Source of the DNA: Streptomyces sp. TLI_235
GTDB lineage: Bacteria > Actinomycetota > Actinomycetes > Streptomycetales > Streptomycetaceae
Length of the DNA: 64,000 nucleotides
Direction of reading: 5' to 3'
Assembly: GCA_002300355.1 (NCBI GenBank)
Contig: NSGV01000001.1
Span: 4,650,001-4,714,000, forward strand
Shown here: positions 33,982 to 43,889 of the stretch, piece by piece
How positions within the stretch are numbered: position 1 is the first letter of the stretch
How the letters are laid out: every line of letters starts with the position of its first letter
The notes under the pieces: model-generated
The model's database searches: none
Told to the model about the DNA's origin: nothing
The model's input: only the letters and a program-made list of their open reading frames with translations
Made by a program: the position numbers and the translations under genes

Positions 33982-34236
33982 ATGAAGCTCAGCCGCCGTA
34001 CCTCCTGGTTCCTCGCCGCCTTCGGCGTGTGGTCCCTGATCATCTGGACGACCTTCGTGAAGAACCTCTGGAAGGACTCCGGCGGCCAGGCCTTCGTGAA
34101 CGGCGACCACGCGCAGCCGACCGCCTTCTTCTGGGTCCACCTGCTGCTCGCCGTCACCTCCCTCGTCCTCGGCATCGCCGTCGGTGCCGTCGGCGTCCGC
34201 GGCCTGCGCGGGCTGCGCGCCCGCACCGCCGACTGA
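33982..34236 (+). CDS. SCO4848-type small membrane protein
   Basis: 84 residues from ATG 33982 (GAAGGA 7 bases upstream; a TTG immediately before it is in frame but unlikely). Two membrane helices (WFLAAFGVWSLIIWTTFVKNLW and FFWVHLLLAVTSLVLGIAVGAVGV) separated by a short hydrophilic loop. Matches the conserved actinobacterial family named after SCO4848; function unknown. CATACT near 33938 may be its -10. It sits between the carboxypeptidase and the sdh operon. Confidence 0.8.
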   Translation: MKLSRRTSWFLAAFGVWSLIIWTTFVKNLWKDSGGQAFVNGDHAQPTAFFWVHLLLAVTSLVLGIAVGAVGVRGLRGLRARTAD

Positions 34237-34251
34237 CGGCCCCCGCGCCTC

Positions 34252-34304
34252 GGCAACGCCAGAGGGCCCGTCCGGACGAACCGGACGGGCCCTCTGGCGT
34301 TGCC
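34252..34304. terminator. Bidirectional terminator between SCO4848-like gene and sdhB
   Basis: 24-bp perfect stem (34252-34275 with 34281-34304) and a 5-base loop, between convergent genes. The strongest hairpin in the window. Confidence 0.9.
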
Positions 34305-34312
34305 GCCTCGGA

Positions 34313-35086
34313 TCAGAAGCGGCGGGTGACCAGCGCGCGCTTCACCTCGGCGATCGCCTTGGTGACCTCGATGCCGCGCGGGCAGGCCTCCGAGCAGTTG
34401 AAGGTGGTGCGGCAGCGCCACACGCCCTCACGGTCGTTGAGGACCTCCAGCCGCTGCTCCGCACCCTCGTCGCGCGAGTCGAAGATGAAGCGGTGCGCGT
34501 TCACGATCGCGGCCGGGCCGAAGTACTGGCCGTCGTTCCAGAACACCGGGCAGGACGACGTGCACGCGGCGCACAGGATGCACTTGGTGGTGTCGTCGAA
34601 GCGCTCGCGCTCCTCCTGGGACTGCAGGCGCTCGCGCGTCGGGTCGTTCCCCTTGGTGATGAGGAACGGCATGACGTCCTTGTACGCCTGGAAGAACGGG
34701 TCCATGTCGACGATCAGGTCCTTCAGGACCGCGAGGCCCTTGATGGGCTCGACCGTGATCGGCTTCTCCGGGTTGACGTCCTTGATCAGGGTCTTGCACG
34801 CCAGCCGGTTGCGGCCGTTGATCCGCATGGCGTCCGAGCCGCAGATGCCGTGGGCGCACGAGCGGCGGTACGTCAGGGTGCCGTCCAGCTCCCACTTGAC
34901 CTTGTTGAGGGCGTCCAGGACGCGCTCCTTCGGGTCCATCAGCAGCTGGTAGTCCACCCACACCGGGTCCGGGTGCTCCTCCGGGTTGAACCGGCGGATC
35001 CGCAGGGTGACGTTGATCAGCGCGGTCGCGCCGGCCTCGGCGGCGTCCAGAGCGGCCGAGTGCTTCTCCAGGGTCGGAGTGCTCAT
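34313..35086 (-). CDS. sdhB: Succinate dehydrogenase iron-sulfur subunit
   Basis: 257 residues from ATG 35086, which overlaps the sdhA stop by one base (TGATG). It has the [2Fe-2S] cluster ligands in CAHGICGSDAM with a later Cys in RLACKT, the [4Fe-4S] motif CILCAACTSSCP and the [3Fe-4S]/[4Fe-4S] motif CSEACPRGIE. It carries electrons from SdhA FAD to the membrane anchor. Last gene of sdhCDAB, closed by the 24-bp hairpin. Confidence 0.97.
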   Translation of the reverse strand: MSTPTLEKHSAALDAAEAGATALINVTLRIRRFNPEEHPDPVWVDYQLLMDPKERVLDALNKVKWELDGTLTYRRSCAHGICGSDAMRINGRNRLACKTLIKDVNPEKPITVEPIKGLAVLKDLIVDMDPFFQAYKDVMPFLITKGNDPTRERLQSQEERERFDDTTKCILCAACTSSCPVFWNDGQYFGPAAIVNAHRFIFDSRDEGAEQRLEVLNDREGVWRCRTTFNCSEACPRGIEVTKAIAEVKRALVTRRF

Positions 35087-36828
35087 CAGTACTTACGCTC
35101 CATCGGCTGGTAGCGGGTCTGCACGACCGGCTTGTAGTCGAGGCGGACGGAGGTGCTGCCGTCGGCGGCCTCCTCGCGGTACGCCATGGTGTGCTGCATG
35201 AACTTCACGTCGTCGCGGGTCGGGAAGTCCTCGCGGTAGTGACCGCCGCGGGACTCCTCGCGGGCCAGCGCCGAGACGACCGTGACCTCGGCCAGGTCGA
35301 GCAGGTTGCCCAGCTCGATGGCCTCCAGCAGGTCGGTGTTGAAGCGCTCGCCCTTGTCCTGGATCGCGACGTTCTTGTACCGCTCGCGCAGGGCGGCGAT
35401 GTCGGCGACGGCCTGCTTGAGGGTGTCGCCGGTGCGGTACACGGACGCGTTGGCGTCCATGCTCTCCTGCATCTCCTTGCGGATCTGCGCCACCGACTCG
35501 GTGCCGGTCGACTCGCGCAGCGCGTCGACCAGGTCCTGCACCAGCGCGGCCGGGTTCTCCGGCAGCGGCACGAACTCGTTGTTCGCGGCGAACTCGGCGG
35601 CGGCGAGGCCCGCGCGGCGGCCGAACACGTTGATGTCCAGCAGCGAGTTGGTGCCCAGACGGTTGGCGCCGTGCACGGAGACACAGGCGACCTCGCCGGC
35701 GGCGTACAGGCCGGGGACGACCTCGGTGTTGTTCTTCAGCACCTCGCCCTCGACGTTGGTCGGGATGCCGCCCATGCCGTAGTGCGCGGTGGGCTGGATC
35801 GGGATCGGGTCCGTGTAGGGCTCGATGCCGAGGTAGGTGCGCGCGAACTCGGTGATGTCCGGCAGCTTGGCGTCCAGCTGCTCCGGCGGAAGGTGCGTCA
35901 GGTCCAGGTAGACGTGGTCGCCCTCCGGACCGCAGCCGCGGCCCTCGCGGATCTCGCTGTAGATCGCGCGGGAGCAGACGTCGCGGGAGGCGAGGTCCTT
36001 CATGACCGGCGCGTAGCGCTCCATGAAGCGCTCGCCGTCCTTGTTGCGCAGGATGCCGCCCTCACCGCGGGCGCCCTCGGTGAGCAGGATGCCCATGCGC
36101 CAGATGCCCGTCGGGTGGAACTGGAAGAACTCCATGTCCTCCAGCGGCAGGCCCCGGCGGTAGGCGACGGCCTGGCCGTCACCGGTCAGGGTGTGCGCGT
36201 TCGAGGTGACCTTGAACATCTTGCCGGTGCCGCCGGAGGCGAAGACGACCGCCTTGGCCTGGAAGACGTGGATCTCACCGGTGGCCAGCTCGTACGCGAC
36301 GACGCCGGCCGTGCGGCCCTCGTTGACCAGCAGGTCGAGGACGTAGAACTCGTTGAAGAACTCGACACCGTGCTTGACGCAGTTCTGGAACAGCGTCTGG
36401 AGGATCATGTGGCCGGTGCGGTCGGCCGCGTAGCACGAGCGGCGGACCGGGGCCTCGCCGTGGTTGCGCGAGTGGCCGCCGAAGCGGCGCTGGTCGATCC
36501 GGCCCTGCTCGGTGCGGGAGAAGGGGAGACCCATCTTCTCCAGGTCGAGGACGGCGTCGATGGCCTCCTTGCACATGATCTCGGCGGCGTCCTGGTCGAC
36601 CAGGTAGTCACCGCCCTTGACCGTGTCGAAGGTGTGCCACTCCCAGTTGTCCTCCTCGACGTTGGCGAGGGCGGCGCACATGCCACCCTGGGCCGCGCCG
36701 GTGTGGGACCGGGTGGGGTAGAGCTTGGTCAGCACCGCGGTGCGGCTGCGCTGCGTCGACTCGATGGCCGCGCGCATGCCCGCGCCGCCGGCGCCGACGA
36801 TGACCGTGTCGTACTGGTGAATCTGCAT
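35086..36828 (-). CDS. sdhA: Succinate dehydrogenase flavoprotein subunit
   Basis: 580 residues from ATG 36828. FAD-binding VIVGAGGAGMRAAIE near the N-terminus, SHTGAAQGGM containing the His that covalently binds FAD, GGHSRNHGEAPVRR and the active-site HPTGIWRMGILLTEGARGEGG region. It oxidises succinate to fumarate at the cytoplasmic side of the membrane complex. Located between sdhD (28 bp upstream) and sdhB (1-base overlap), so stoichiometric expression is likely. Confidence 0.97.
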   Translation of the reverse strand: MQIHQYDTVIVGAGGAGMRAAIESTQRSRTAVLTKLYPTRSHTGAAQGGMCAALANVEEDNWEWHTFDTVKGGDYLVDQDAAEIMCKEAIDAVLDLEKMGLPFSRTEQGRIDQRRFGGHSRNHGEAPVRRSCYAADRTGHMILQTLFQNCVKHGVEFFNEFYVLDLLVNEGRTAGVVAYELATGEIHVFQAKAVVFASGGTGKMFKVTSNAHTLTGDGQAVAYRRGLPLEDMEFFQFHPTGIWRMGILLTEGARGEGGILRNKDGERFMERYAPVMKDLASRDVCSRAIYSEIREGRGCGPEGDHVYLDLTHLPPEQLDAKLPDITEFARTYLGIEPYTDPIPIQPTAHYGMGGIPTNVEGEVLKNNTEVVPGLYAAGEVACVSVHGANRLGTNSLLDINVFGRRAGLAAAEFAANNEFVPLPENPAALVQDLVDALRESTGTESVAQIRKEMQESMDANASVYRTGDTLKQAVADIAALRERYKNVAIQDKGERFNTDLLEAIELGNLLDLAEVTVVSALAREESRGGHYREDFPTRDDVKFMQHTMAYREEAADGSTSVRLDYKPVVQTRYQPMERKY

Positions 36829-36855
36829 GGGGGTAAGCGCCTCTGGCTCTGCCGA

Positions 36856-37347
36856 TTAGATGTTCGGGTCGAAGGTGAAGATCACCAGGGTGCCGAGCAG
36901 CACGGTGAACACCGCGGCGGCGCCCATGAGGGTCTTCAGCCAGAGCCGAGTGGAGTCCTTCTCGGCGTAGTCGTTGATGACCGTCCGCATGCCGTTGGCG
37001 CCGTGGAGCATCGCCAGCCACAGCATCAGCAGGTCCCAGCCCTGCCAGAACGGCGAGGCCCAGCGGCCCGCCACGAAGGCGAAACCGATCTTGGAGACGC
37101 CGCCGTCCAGCACCAGCATGATCAGCAGGTGACCGAGGATCAGGAAGACCAGCACCACGCCGGAGAGGCGCATGAACAGCCACGCCAGCATCTCGAAGTT
37201 GGTGCGGGTGCGGCGCGGGGTCGTCTTGGTGCGCGTGCGGGCCGGCTCGACGACGAACGCGTCGGCGGGGTTGCCGGTGCCGAGGCCCTGGCCGGTGTGG
37301 GCCTGGGCGGCGGGAACGACCAGAGTCTCGGAGATCTCGTTGGCCAT
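36856..37347 (-). CDS. sdhD: Succinate dehydrogenase membrane anchor subunit
   Basis: 163 residues from ATG 37347. A hydrophilic, basic N-terminal 50 residues precede three transmembrane helices (LAWLFMRLSGVVLVFLILGHLL; LLMLWLAMLHGANGMRTV; LMGAAAVFTVLLGTLVIF). The histidines in GHLL and LHGANGMR are candidate haem ligands, and MRLSG is the quinone-site signature of this family. Together with SdhC it anchors SdhAB and reduces menaquinone. Starts 6 bases after the sdhC stop. Confidence 0.93.
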   Translation of the reverse strand: MANEISETLVVPAAQAHTGQGLGTGNPADAFVVEPARTRTKTTPRRTRTNFEMLAWLFMRLSGVVLVFLILGHLLIMLVLDGGVSKIGFAFVAGRWASPFWQGWDLLMLWLAMLHGANGMRTVINDYAEKDSTRLWLKTLMGAAAVFTVLLGTLVIFTFDPNI

Positions 37348-37353
37348 CGCGGA

Positions 37354-37734
37354 TCAGCCCCCGAACCAGGTGCGAAGAGTGTGCTGCAGAATCGGGTAGA
37401 AGGCGCCCGCCATCAGGACGACCCAGACACCCACGACGGACCAGAGCAGCTGCTTCTGGTACTTGGCGCCCTTCGACCAGAAGTCGACCGCCACGACCCG
37501 CAGGCCGTTCAGCGCGTGGAACAGGATGGCGGCGGTGAGGCCGTACTCCATCAGGTTCACGATGGGGTTCTTGTACGTCTCGATGACGGTGTCGTAGTCC
37601 TGCGGGGACACACGGACCAGCGCGGTGTCGAGGACGTGCGCGAAAAGGAAGAAGAAGATGAGGACGCCGGTGACTCGGTGAGCCACCCAGCTCCACATGC
37701 CTTCCCGGCCGCGGTACAGCGTTCCAGCCGGCAC
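37354..37734 (-). CDS. sdhC: Succinate dehydrogenase cytochrome b556 subunit
   Basis: 126 residues from GTG 37734 with GGAGGG 6 bases upstream. Three membrane helices; WVAHRVTGVLIFFFLFAHVLDTAL and FHALNGLRVV carry the conserved His residues and the HRxTG motif of SdhC. First gene of sdhCDAB. A TAGGAT -10 candidate lies at 37818-37823 on the minus strand, about 85 bases upstream, without a clear -35. Confidence 0.94.
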   Translation of the reverse strand: MPAGTLYRGREGMWSWVAHRVTGVLIFFFLFAHVLDTALVRVSPQDYDTVIETYKNPIVNLMEYGLTAAILFHALNGLRVVAVDFWSKGAKYQKQLLWSVVGVWVVLMAGAFYPILQHTLRTWFGG

Positions 37735-37817
37735 GGAAAACCCTCCGGAAGCGATTGGGGGCTCGGCCGGCTTCGGTGTCGGTCAGCCCGGCCGGGTACG
37801 GTCCACCGGCCGCGAGC

Positions 37818-37823
37818 ATCCTA
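37818..37823 (-). promoter_or_regulatory. -10 box candidate for sdhCDAB
   Basis: TAGGAT on the minus strand, the Streptomyces vegetative -10 consensus, about 85 bp before sdhC. The -35 region is unconvincing. Confidence 0.35.
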
Positions 37824-37985
37824 TCGACGCGCTGTCGGGAAACGCCTCCGGGGGGCTCAGGTGTGATCAATCAGGCACTCACGGCCTAACGGCCCCGGGA
37901 ACCATGACAGGCTGTGCCCGGGCGATCGCACTGTGGTGTGCGGGCCGTCCGATGCCGCATGCCCGCGCCCACCCGAAGGACCGCC

Positions 37986-38735
37986 GTGCCCCTCCGCCCG
38001 ACCGCCCTGCTGTGCTGCGCCGCGCTGCTGGCGGCCGCCGGCTGCACCACCGTCTCCGCCTCCGCGGACCGGGCGGCGAGGCCGGCCGAGCGGGCCCTGG
38101 ACGCCGCCGGGCTGCGGGCCGCCGCGGTCACCGGCGCCGACCTCGGCGCGGGCTGGACGGTCACCGTGATGACCCCGGAACCGGGGAGCACCGCACCTCA
38201 GGCGGCACGCGAGCTCGCCGACGTGCCGGCCTGCCAGCCCGTGCTCGACGCGCTCGCCCCCGCCAAGGGCCGCACCGGCCCGGTCGCGGAGACCGATCTG
38301 AGCGCGGCCCGGGCCGGCCGCCCCCGGGACACCGTCTACGCCGGGCTGCTCGCCTTCGAGCCGGGCGGCGCGGAGCGCGTCCGCAGCGCGCTGGACCTGC
38401 TGCTGACCCGCTGCACGGTCTTCCACTCGTCCACCCCGGCGGCCGCCCAGGGCCGCGGGAGCGCCGGCCGGGGCGGTCCGGCCAAACCGGTGTCCGTCCG
38501 GCACCGGTTGCAGCGGGCCGACGCGGCCGTCCCGGACGGTGTGGACGCGGTGACCGCATTCACCCTGACGGATGAATCGGGTGGCACCGCGCTCAGCCGC
38601 AGGGCCGTGGTCGCCCGGGTCGGGACGGCGCTCGCGCTCTTCTCCACGCTCGGCACCACGGGCGAGCCGGCCCCGGCCCCGGACGAGCGGGTCGTCCGGG
38701 CGCAGGCGGCGCGGCTGCGGGCCGCCCAGCGCTGA
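37986..38735 (+). CDS. Putative lipoprotein, unknown function
   Basis: 249 residues from GTG 37986, chosen because GAAGGA lies 5 bases upstream and a lipoprotein signal follows directly (ALLCCAALLAAAGC, lipobox LAAAGC, Cys near residue 24). An upstream ATG at 37959 would add nine residues. The mature part has no domain I recognise; alternating ATGADLGAGWTVTVM and VYAGLLAFEPGGAERV segments suggest a PknH-sensor- or LppX-like beta/alpha exported domain, as a guess only. Convergent with the OHCU decarboxylase gene; its stop codon lies inside a terminator hairpin. Confidence 0.7.
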   Translation: MPLRPTALLCCAALLAAAGCTTVSASADRAARPAERALDAAGLRAAAVTGADLGAGWTVTVMTPEPGSTAPQAARELADVPACQPVLDALAPAKGRTGPVAETDLSAARAGRPRDTVYAGLLAFEPGGAERVRSALDLLLTRCTVFHSSTPAAAQGRGSAGRGGPAKPVSVRHRLQRADAAVPDGVDAVTAFTLTDESGGTALSRRAVVARVGTALALFSTLGTTGEPAPAPDERVVRAQAARLRAAQR

Positions 38736-38764
38736 GCCCCGCCGCGGTGGACCGCGACGGGGCT
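38735..38764. terminator. Bidirectional terminator
   Basis: Two-part stem: 7 bp (38735-38741 with 38758-38764), one mismatch, then 6 bp (38743-38748 with 38751-38756). It begins at the last base of the lipoprotein stop codon and precedes the convergent gene end at 38788. Confidence 0.7.
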
Positions 38765-38787
38765 CGAAGGTGCGACGGGGCGGGGGG

Positions 38788-39465
38788 TCAGCGGGCGCCG
38801 GCCTCCGCGGAGTGCATGGCCACCAGGTGGGCGAGGCGCATCAGCGCTATCCGGCGCAGCTCGTCGGCGGCGATCAGGCGCTCCTCGTCCAGGTCGTTGG
38901 CGAGCCGGGTGCGGATCGACGTCAGCACGGTGTCGAGCATCTCCTCCGGGTCCACGCCCTCCAGACAGACCACGAAGACGTGGCCGAACCGCGCCTCGTA
39001 CGCGGCGTGCGCCGCACGGAGCGCGGTGTGCGCGGCCTGGCTGCCGGGGGCCCGCATGCCGAGCAGCGGCTGCGGCATCCAGCTCTCGTCCGCCAGCGCC
39101 TCGGCGAGGTCGGCGGGGCGCAGGTCGTAGGAGGCCTCGCTGGCCGCCGCGAGCAGGGACTCTATGTCGGGGTAGGGCCGGTGGGCGGTGAGCCGCAGGG
39201 CCCACCGGTGGCTGCCGCAGCAGGCGAGCAGGGCCTCCTCGGCGGCGCCGGCATCGGCCTCGTTGAAGCGGTGCAGCCCGAGCAGGGACGGATCCGTCGA
39301 AGCGTCGAGGCGCTGCGGCGGGATGTCGCTGGCCAGCGGGTCCTCCTCGTGAGGGCGGGAAGGGGGTTGCTCCAGAGACGAAAGGTAGGTGCTGCCGAGT
39401 TGCGCGGCGTACCGGGAAAGAGGGAAGGGCGCCGAACGCGAAGACGTGCGACCGTGCTGTTCCAT
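38788..39465 (-). CDS. OHCU decarboxylase (urate catabolism)
   Basis: 225 residues from ATG 39465 (a TTG just before is in frame). Residues about 50-215 match 2-oxo-4-hydroxy-4-carboxy-5-ureidoimidazoline decarboxylase: HRFNEADAGAAEEALLACCGSHRWALRLTAHRPYPD split here into FNEADAGAAEEALLACCGS and AHRPYPD, then YEARFGHVFVVCLEG with the substrate-site Arg/Gly/His, and RLANDLDEERLIAADELRRIAL. It makes (S)-allantoin after urate oxidase. The N-terminal 45 residues are unlike the family and may indicate a later real start. No other urate genes are next to it. Confidence 0.8.
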   Translation of the reverse strand: MEQHGRTSSRSAPFPLSRYAAQLGSTYLSSLEQPPSRPHEEDPLASDIPPQRLDASTDPSLLGLHRFNEADAGAAEEALLACCGSHRWALRLTAHRPYPDIESLLAAASEASYDLRPADLAEALADESWMPQPLLGMRAPGSQAAHTALRAAHAAYEARFGHVFVVCLEGVDPEEMLDTVLTSIRTRLANDLDEERLIAADELRRIALMRLAHLVAMHSAEAGAR

Positions 39466-39569
39466 CAAGGTAGTTGAGGGCTCATCAGTTGGGGAGGGAG
39501 CGGGCAGAATTCACCCGAACGAGCTATCAAGTTGTGACGTTGACGCTCGCTCGACAGCCAGTTCCCTCC

Positions 39570-39609
39570 CCTTCCGGGGGCGCCTTCGGGGGCACGCCTT
39601 CCGGGGGCG
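39570..39609. repeat. Three tandem imperfect 13-14 bp repeats
   Basis: CCTTCCGGGGGCG (39570-39582), CCTTCGGGGGCACG (39583-39596) and CCTTCCGGGGGCG (39597-39609) in direct order, ending 3 bases before the SDR stop codon. They lie in the transcribed 3' region of the SDR gene on the other strand. No obvious hairpin. Confidence 0.6.
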
Positions 39610-39612
39610 CGC

Positions 39613-40356
39613 TCAGAGCTCGCGGTGCACCTTGTGGTTGGCCGCCTGCGCGCGCGGGCGCACCACCAGCAGGTCGATGTTGACGTGCGGCGGCCGGGTG
39701 ACCGCCCAGGAGACGGTGTCCGCGACGTCCTCCGAGGTCAGCGGCTCGGCCACGCCCGCGTAGACGGCGGCGGCCTTGTCCTCGTCGCCGCGGAAGCGGG
39801 TCACCGCGAAGCCCTCGGACTTCACCATGCCCGGCGCGATCTCGATCACCCGGATCGGCTCGCCGCACAGCTCCAGCCGCAGCGTGGCCGCGATGGTGTG
39901 CGCCGCGTGCTTGGCCGCGACATAGCCGCCGCCGCCCTCGTAGGCGGCCATCGCGGCGGTGGAGGACATCACCAGCACGGTGCCGTCGCCGGTGGCCCGC
40001 AGCGCCGGCAGCAGCGCCTGGGTCACGTTGAGCACGCCGATCACGTTGACCTCGTACATCGTCCGCCAGTCGGCCGGGTCGCCGGCCTCCACGCTCTCCG
40101 CGCCGATCGCGCCGCCGGCGTTGTTCACCAGCACGTCGACCCGGCCGATCTCGGCGGCGAAGGCGTCCACGGCCGCCCGGTCGGTGACGTCCAGGGTGCG
40201 GGCACGGCCGCCGATCTCCTTCGCGAGGGCCTCGATCCGGTCGGTGCGGCGGGCGGTCACCACCACGTCGAAGCCGTCCGCGGCCAGCCGCCGCGCGGTC
40301 GCCGCGCCGATCCCGCTGCTGGCGCCGGTGACCACGGCCACCTTCTGCTCGCTCAT
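39613..40356 (-). CDS. Short-chain dehydrogenase/reductase
   Basis: 247 residues from ATG 40356 with GGGAGGGG just upstream. Classical SDR: NADP-binding TGASSGIGAAT (about 11-21) with an Arg-rich ARRTDR after beta-2 favouring NADPH, NNAGG, the catalytic Ser in VMSSTAAM, and Y-x3-K in YVAAKHAAH. Resembles the YdfG/serine 3-dehydrogenase-like group acting on small hydroxy acids, but the substrate cannot be fixed. Divergent from the acyl-CoA mutase gene. Confidence 0.88.
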   Translation of the reverse strand: MSEQKVAVVTGASSGIGAATARRLAADGFDVVVTARRTDRIEALAKEIGGRARTLDVTDRAAVDAFAAEIGRVDVLVNNAGGAIGAESVEAGDPADWRTMYEVNVIGVLNVTQALLPALRATGDGTVLVMSSTAAMAAYEGGGGYVAAKHAAHTIAATLRLELCGEPIRVIEIAPGMVKSEGFAVTRFRGDEDKAAAVYAGVAEPLTSEDVADTVSWAVTRPPHVNIDLLVVRPRAQAANHKVHREL

Positions 40357-40544
40357 TGCCCCTCCCGGGGAGAAGTTCCGGTCTGCGGAACCGATCATCC
40401 CAGCCGGGCTCCGGGCGGCCGCGGGCGGTGCCCCGCCGTGCGCGCCGATGCGGCGCGCACGGCCGGGCAGGCCCTAGATTGCGAAGCCGAGCCAGTCCCG
40501 TCCGTCCCGGTCCGCGGCCCGGGCCCATGCCACGGAGGAACGCC

Positions 40545-42134
<1,590 letters not shown>

Positions 42135-42359
42135 CCCGCCGTCGGGCGCCGACCCGGACGTCCTGTCAGCGCGGCGGCCGGGCGCCGGGGCGGGGCGGCG
42201 TGTCCCCGCGGCGGCGGGGTCGTTGCATAGGGCGATGATCGACCGGGAGGCGGCTGAATCGGAATGTCATACCCACCTGTGCGGCCGCTATGCACCGAAA
42301 GGGGCACGACTTCGCGGGAAGCCGGGCCAAATCCCCTCCACCGGCCTACTCTTGTTGAG

Positions 42360-43613
42360 GTGAACGATCCTCAGCCCGTCGATCGGGCCGCCCTCGCCAC
42401 CGCCGTCCGCCCCGGCCCGGACCTGCGCGCCCGGGTACGGGCGCACGAGGCCGAGCTGATCGCCTTCCGCCGCGATCTCCACCGGCACCCGGAGCTGGGC
42501 CGACAGGAGTTCCGCACCACCCGGCTGCTCCGCGAGCGGCTCGTCGCGGCGGGCCTGGTGCCGCGGGTGCTGCCGGGCGGGACCGGGATGACGGTGGACA
42601 TCGTGCCGCCGGGCACCCCCGAGGGCACCCCGCTGATGGCGTTCCGGGCGGACATCGACGCACTGCCGATCGACGACGCCAAGGCCGACGTGCCCTACCG
42701 CTCGACCCTGCCGGGCCGGGCGCACGCCTGCGGGCACGACGTGCACACCGCGGTGGTGCTGGGCACCGCCCTGGTGCTGGCCGAGGCCTCCGGTGCCGGC
42801 GCACTGCGGCAGCCGGTGCGGCTGGTCTTCCAGCCCGCCGAGGAGGTCATGCCGGGTGGCGCGCTGGACGTCATCAAGGCCGGCGGGATGGACGGCGTCG
42901 GCCGGATCTTCGCGGTGCACTGCGATCCCAAGCTCGAGGTCGGCCGGATCGGGCTGAAGGTCGGGGCGATCACCTCGGCCTGCGACCGGCTGCTGCTCTC
43001 GCTTGACGGCCCGGGCGGCCACACCGCCCGCCCGCACCTCACCACCGACCTGGTCACCGCGGTCGCCCGGATGGCGGCGGACCTGCCGGCCGCGCTGGGC
43101 CGCCGGATGGACCCGCGCTGGGGGGTCAGCCTGGTGTTCGGCCGGATCGCCGCCGGCTCCGCGCCGAACGCGATCCCGCAGCACGCGGAGCTGGAGGGCA
43201 CCGTCCGCTGCCTGGAGCTGGCGGGCTGGCGGGAGGCCCCGGAGATCCTCGACGAGCTCATCGCCCGGATCGCCGAGACCCACCGGGCGAAGTGGACGCT
43301 CGACTACCACCGCGGGGTGCCGCCGGTGGTCAACGAGCACACCTCGATCGCCCAGCTGGAGCGGGCGATGATCGCCCGCTTCGGGGACGGCGACGGCCCG
43401 GTCGTGGAGGACACCGAGCAGAGCCTCGGCGGCGAGGACTTCTCCTGGTACCTGGAGCACGCCCCGGGCGCGCTGGCCCGCCTCGGCGTCCGGGCCCCGC
43501 ACGAGAAGGGCGTCCGCGACCTGCACCAGGGCCGGTTCGACGTCGACGAGCGGTCGATCGGCATCGGGGTGGAGCTGTTCTGCGCGCTGGCGCTGGAGTA
43601 CGGCGGCGTCTGA
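42360..43613 (+). CDS. M20 family amidohydrolase
   Basis: 417 residues from GTG 42360. Peptidase M20D/amidohydrolase signatures: FRRDLHRHPELG, RADIDALPI, the metal-binding ACGHDVHTAVVLG (about 115-127), FQPAEEVMPGGA with the catalytic Glu pair, and GGEDFSWYL near the C-terminus. The family hydrolyses N-acyl amino acids (hippurate or IAA conjugates); the substrate is unknown. TACTCT at 42346-42351 lies 8 bases before the GTG, suggesting a leaderless message. The 225-bp gap upstream holds nothing else of note. Confidence 0.88.
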   Translation: MNDPQPVDRAALATAVRPGPDLRARVRAHEAELIAFRRDLHRHPELGRQEFRTTRLLRERLVAAGLVPRVLPGGTGMTVDIVPPGTPEGTPLMAFRADIDALPIDDAKADVPYRSTLPGRAHACGHDVHTAVVLGTALVLAEASGAGALRQPVRLVFQPAEEVMPGGALDVIKAGGMDGVGRIFAVHCDPKLEVGRIGLKVGAITSACDRLLLSLDGPGGHTARPHLTTDLVTAVARMAADLPAALGRRMDPRWGVSLVFGRIAAGSAPNAIPQHAELEGTVRCLELAGWREAPEILDELIARIAETHRAKWTLDYHRGVPPVVNEHTSIAQLERAMIARFGDGDGPVVEDTEQSLGGEDFSWYLEHAPGALARLGVRAPHEKGVRDLHQGRFDVDERSIGIGVELFCALALEYGGV

Positions 43614-43828
43614 AACCCACCGGGTACGGACGGTCGGGGCCGCGTCGGACGGGTGTCCGGCGCGGCTTCCTCCTGTCGTGCACGCATCGGCGTAGTGTGG
43701 TGGTCGAATATCACTCGGTAGTGACATCGCGTTGAACAAAGGTGGCGGTCTGTCCGGATTCCTCCTGGCAGATGACCACATTTTGATAACAACCCGAATG
43801 CCTCCGCAGGCCGTAACACAACCGTGTT

Positions 43829-43840
43829 CTACGCGCGTTA
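43829..43840. promoter_or_regulatory. Palindromic operator candidate, copy B (nucleoside transporter)
   Basis: CTACGCGCGTTA, matching CTACGCGCGTAG at 10 of 12 positions with an intact ACGCGCGT core, 50 bp before the BMP lipoprotein start. It is itself bracketed by CCGTAAC (43811-43817) and its inverted copy GTTACGG (43837-43843). Inferred regulator site. Confidence 0.55.
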
Positions 43841-43889
43841 CGGTGGCGCTCGACCACGCCAAACGGGTGTGTGAGAAGGAGATACTCCC

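Noticed and set aside
42224..42294. Inverted TGCATAG copies upstream of the M20 gene
   Set aside because: 7-bp arms separated by 57 bases with little flanking symmetry; likely chance.
42225..42360. Longer N-terminus for the M20 amidohydrolase from 42264
   Set aside because: The extra 32 residues are not amidohydrolase-like and the -10 candidate TACTCT lies inside that stretch, favouring GTG 42360.
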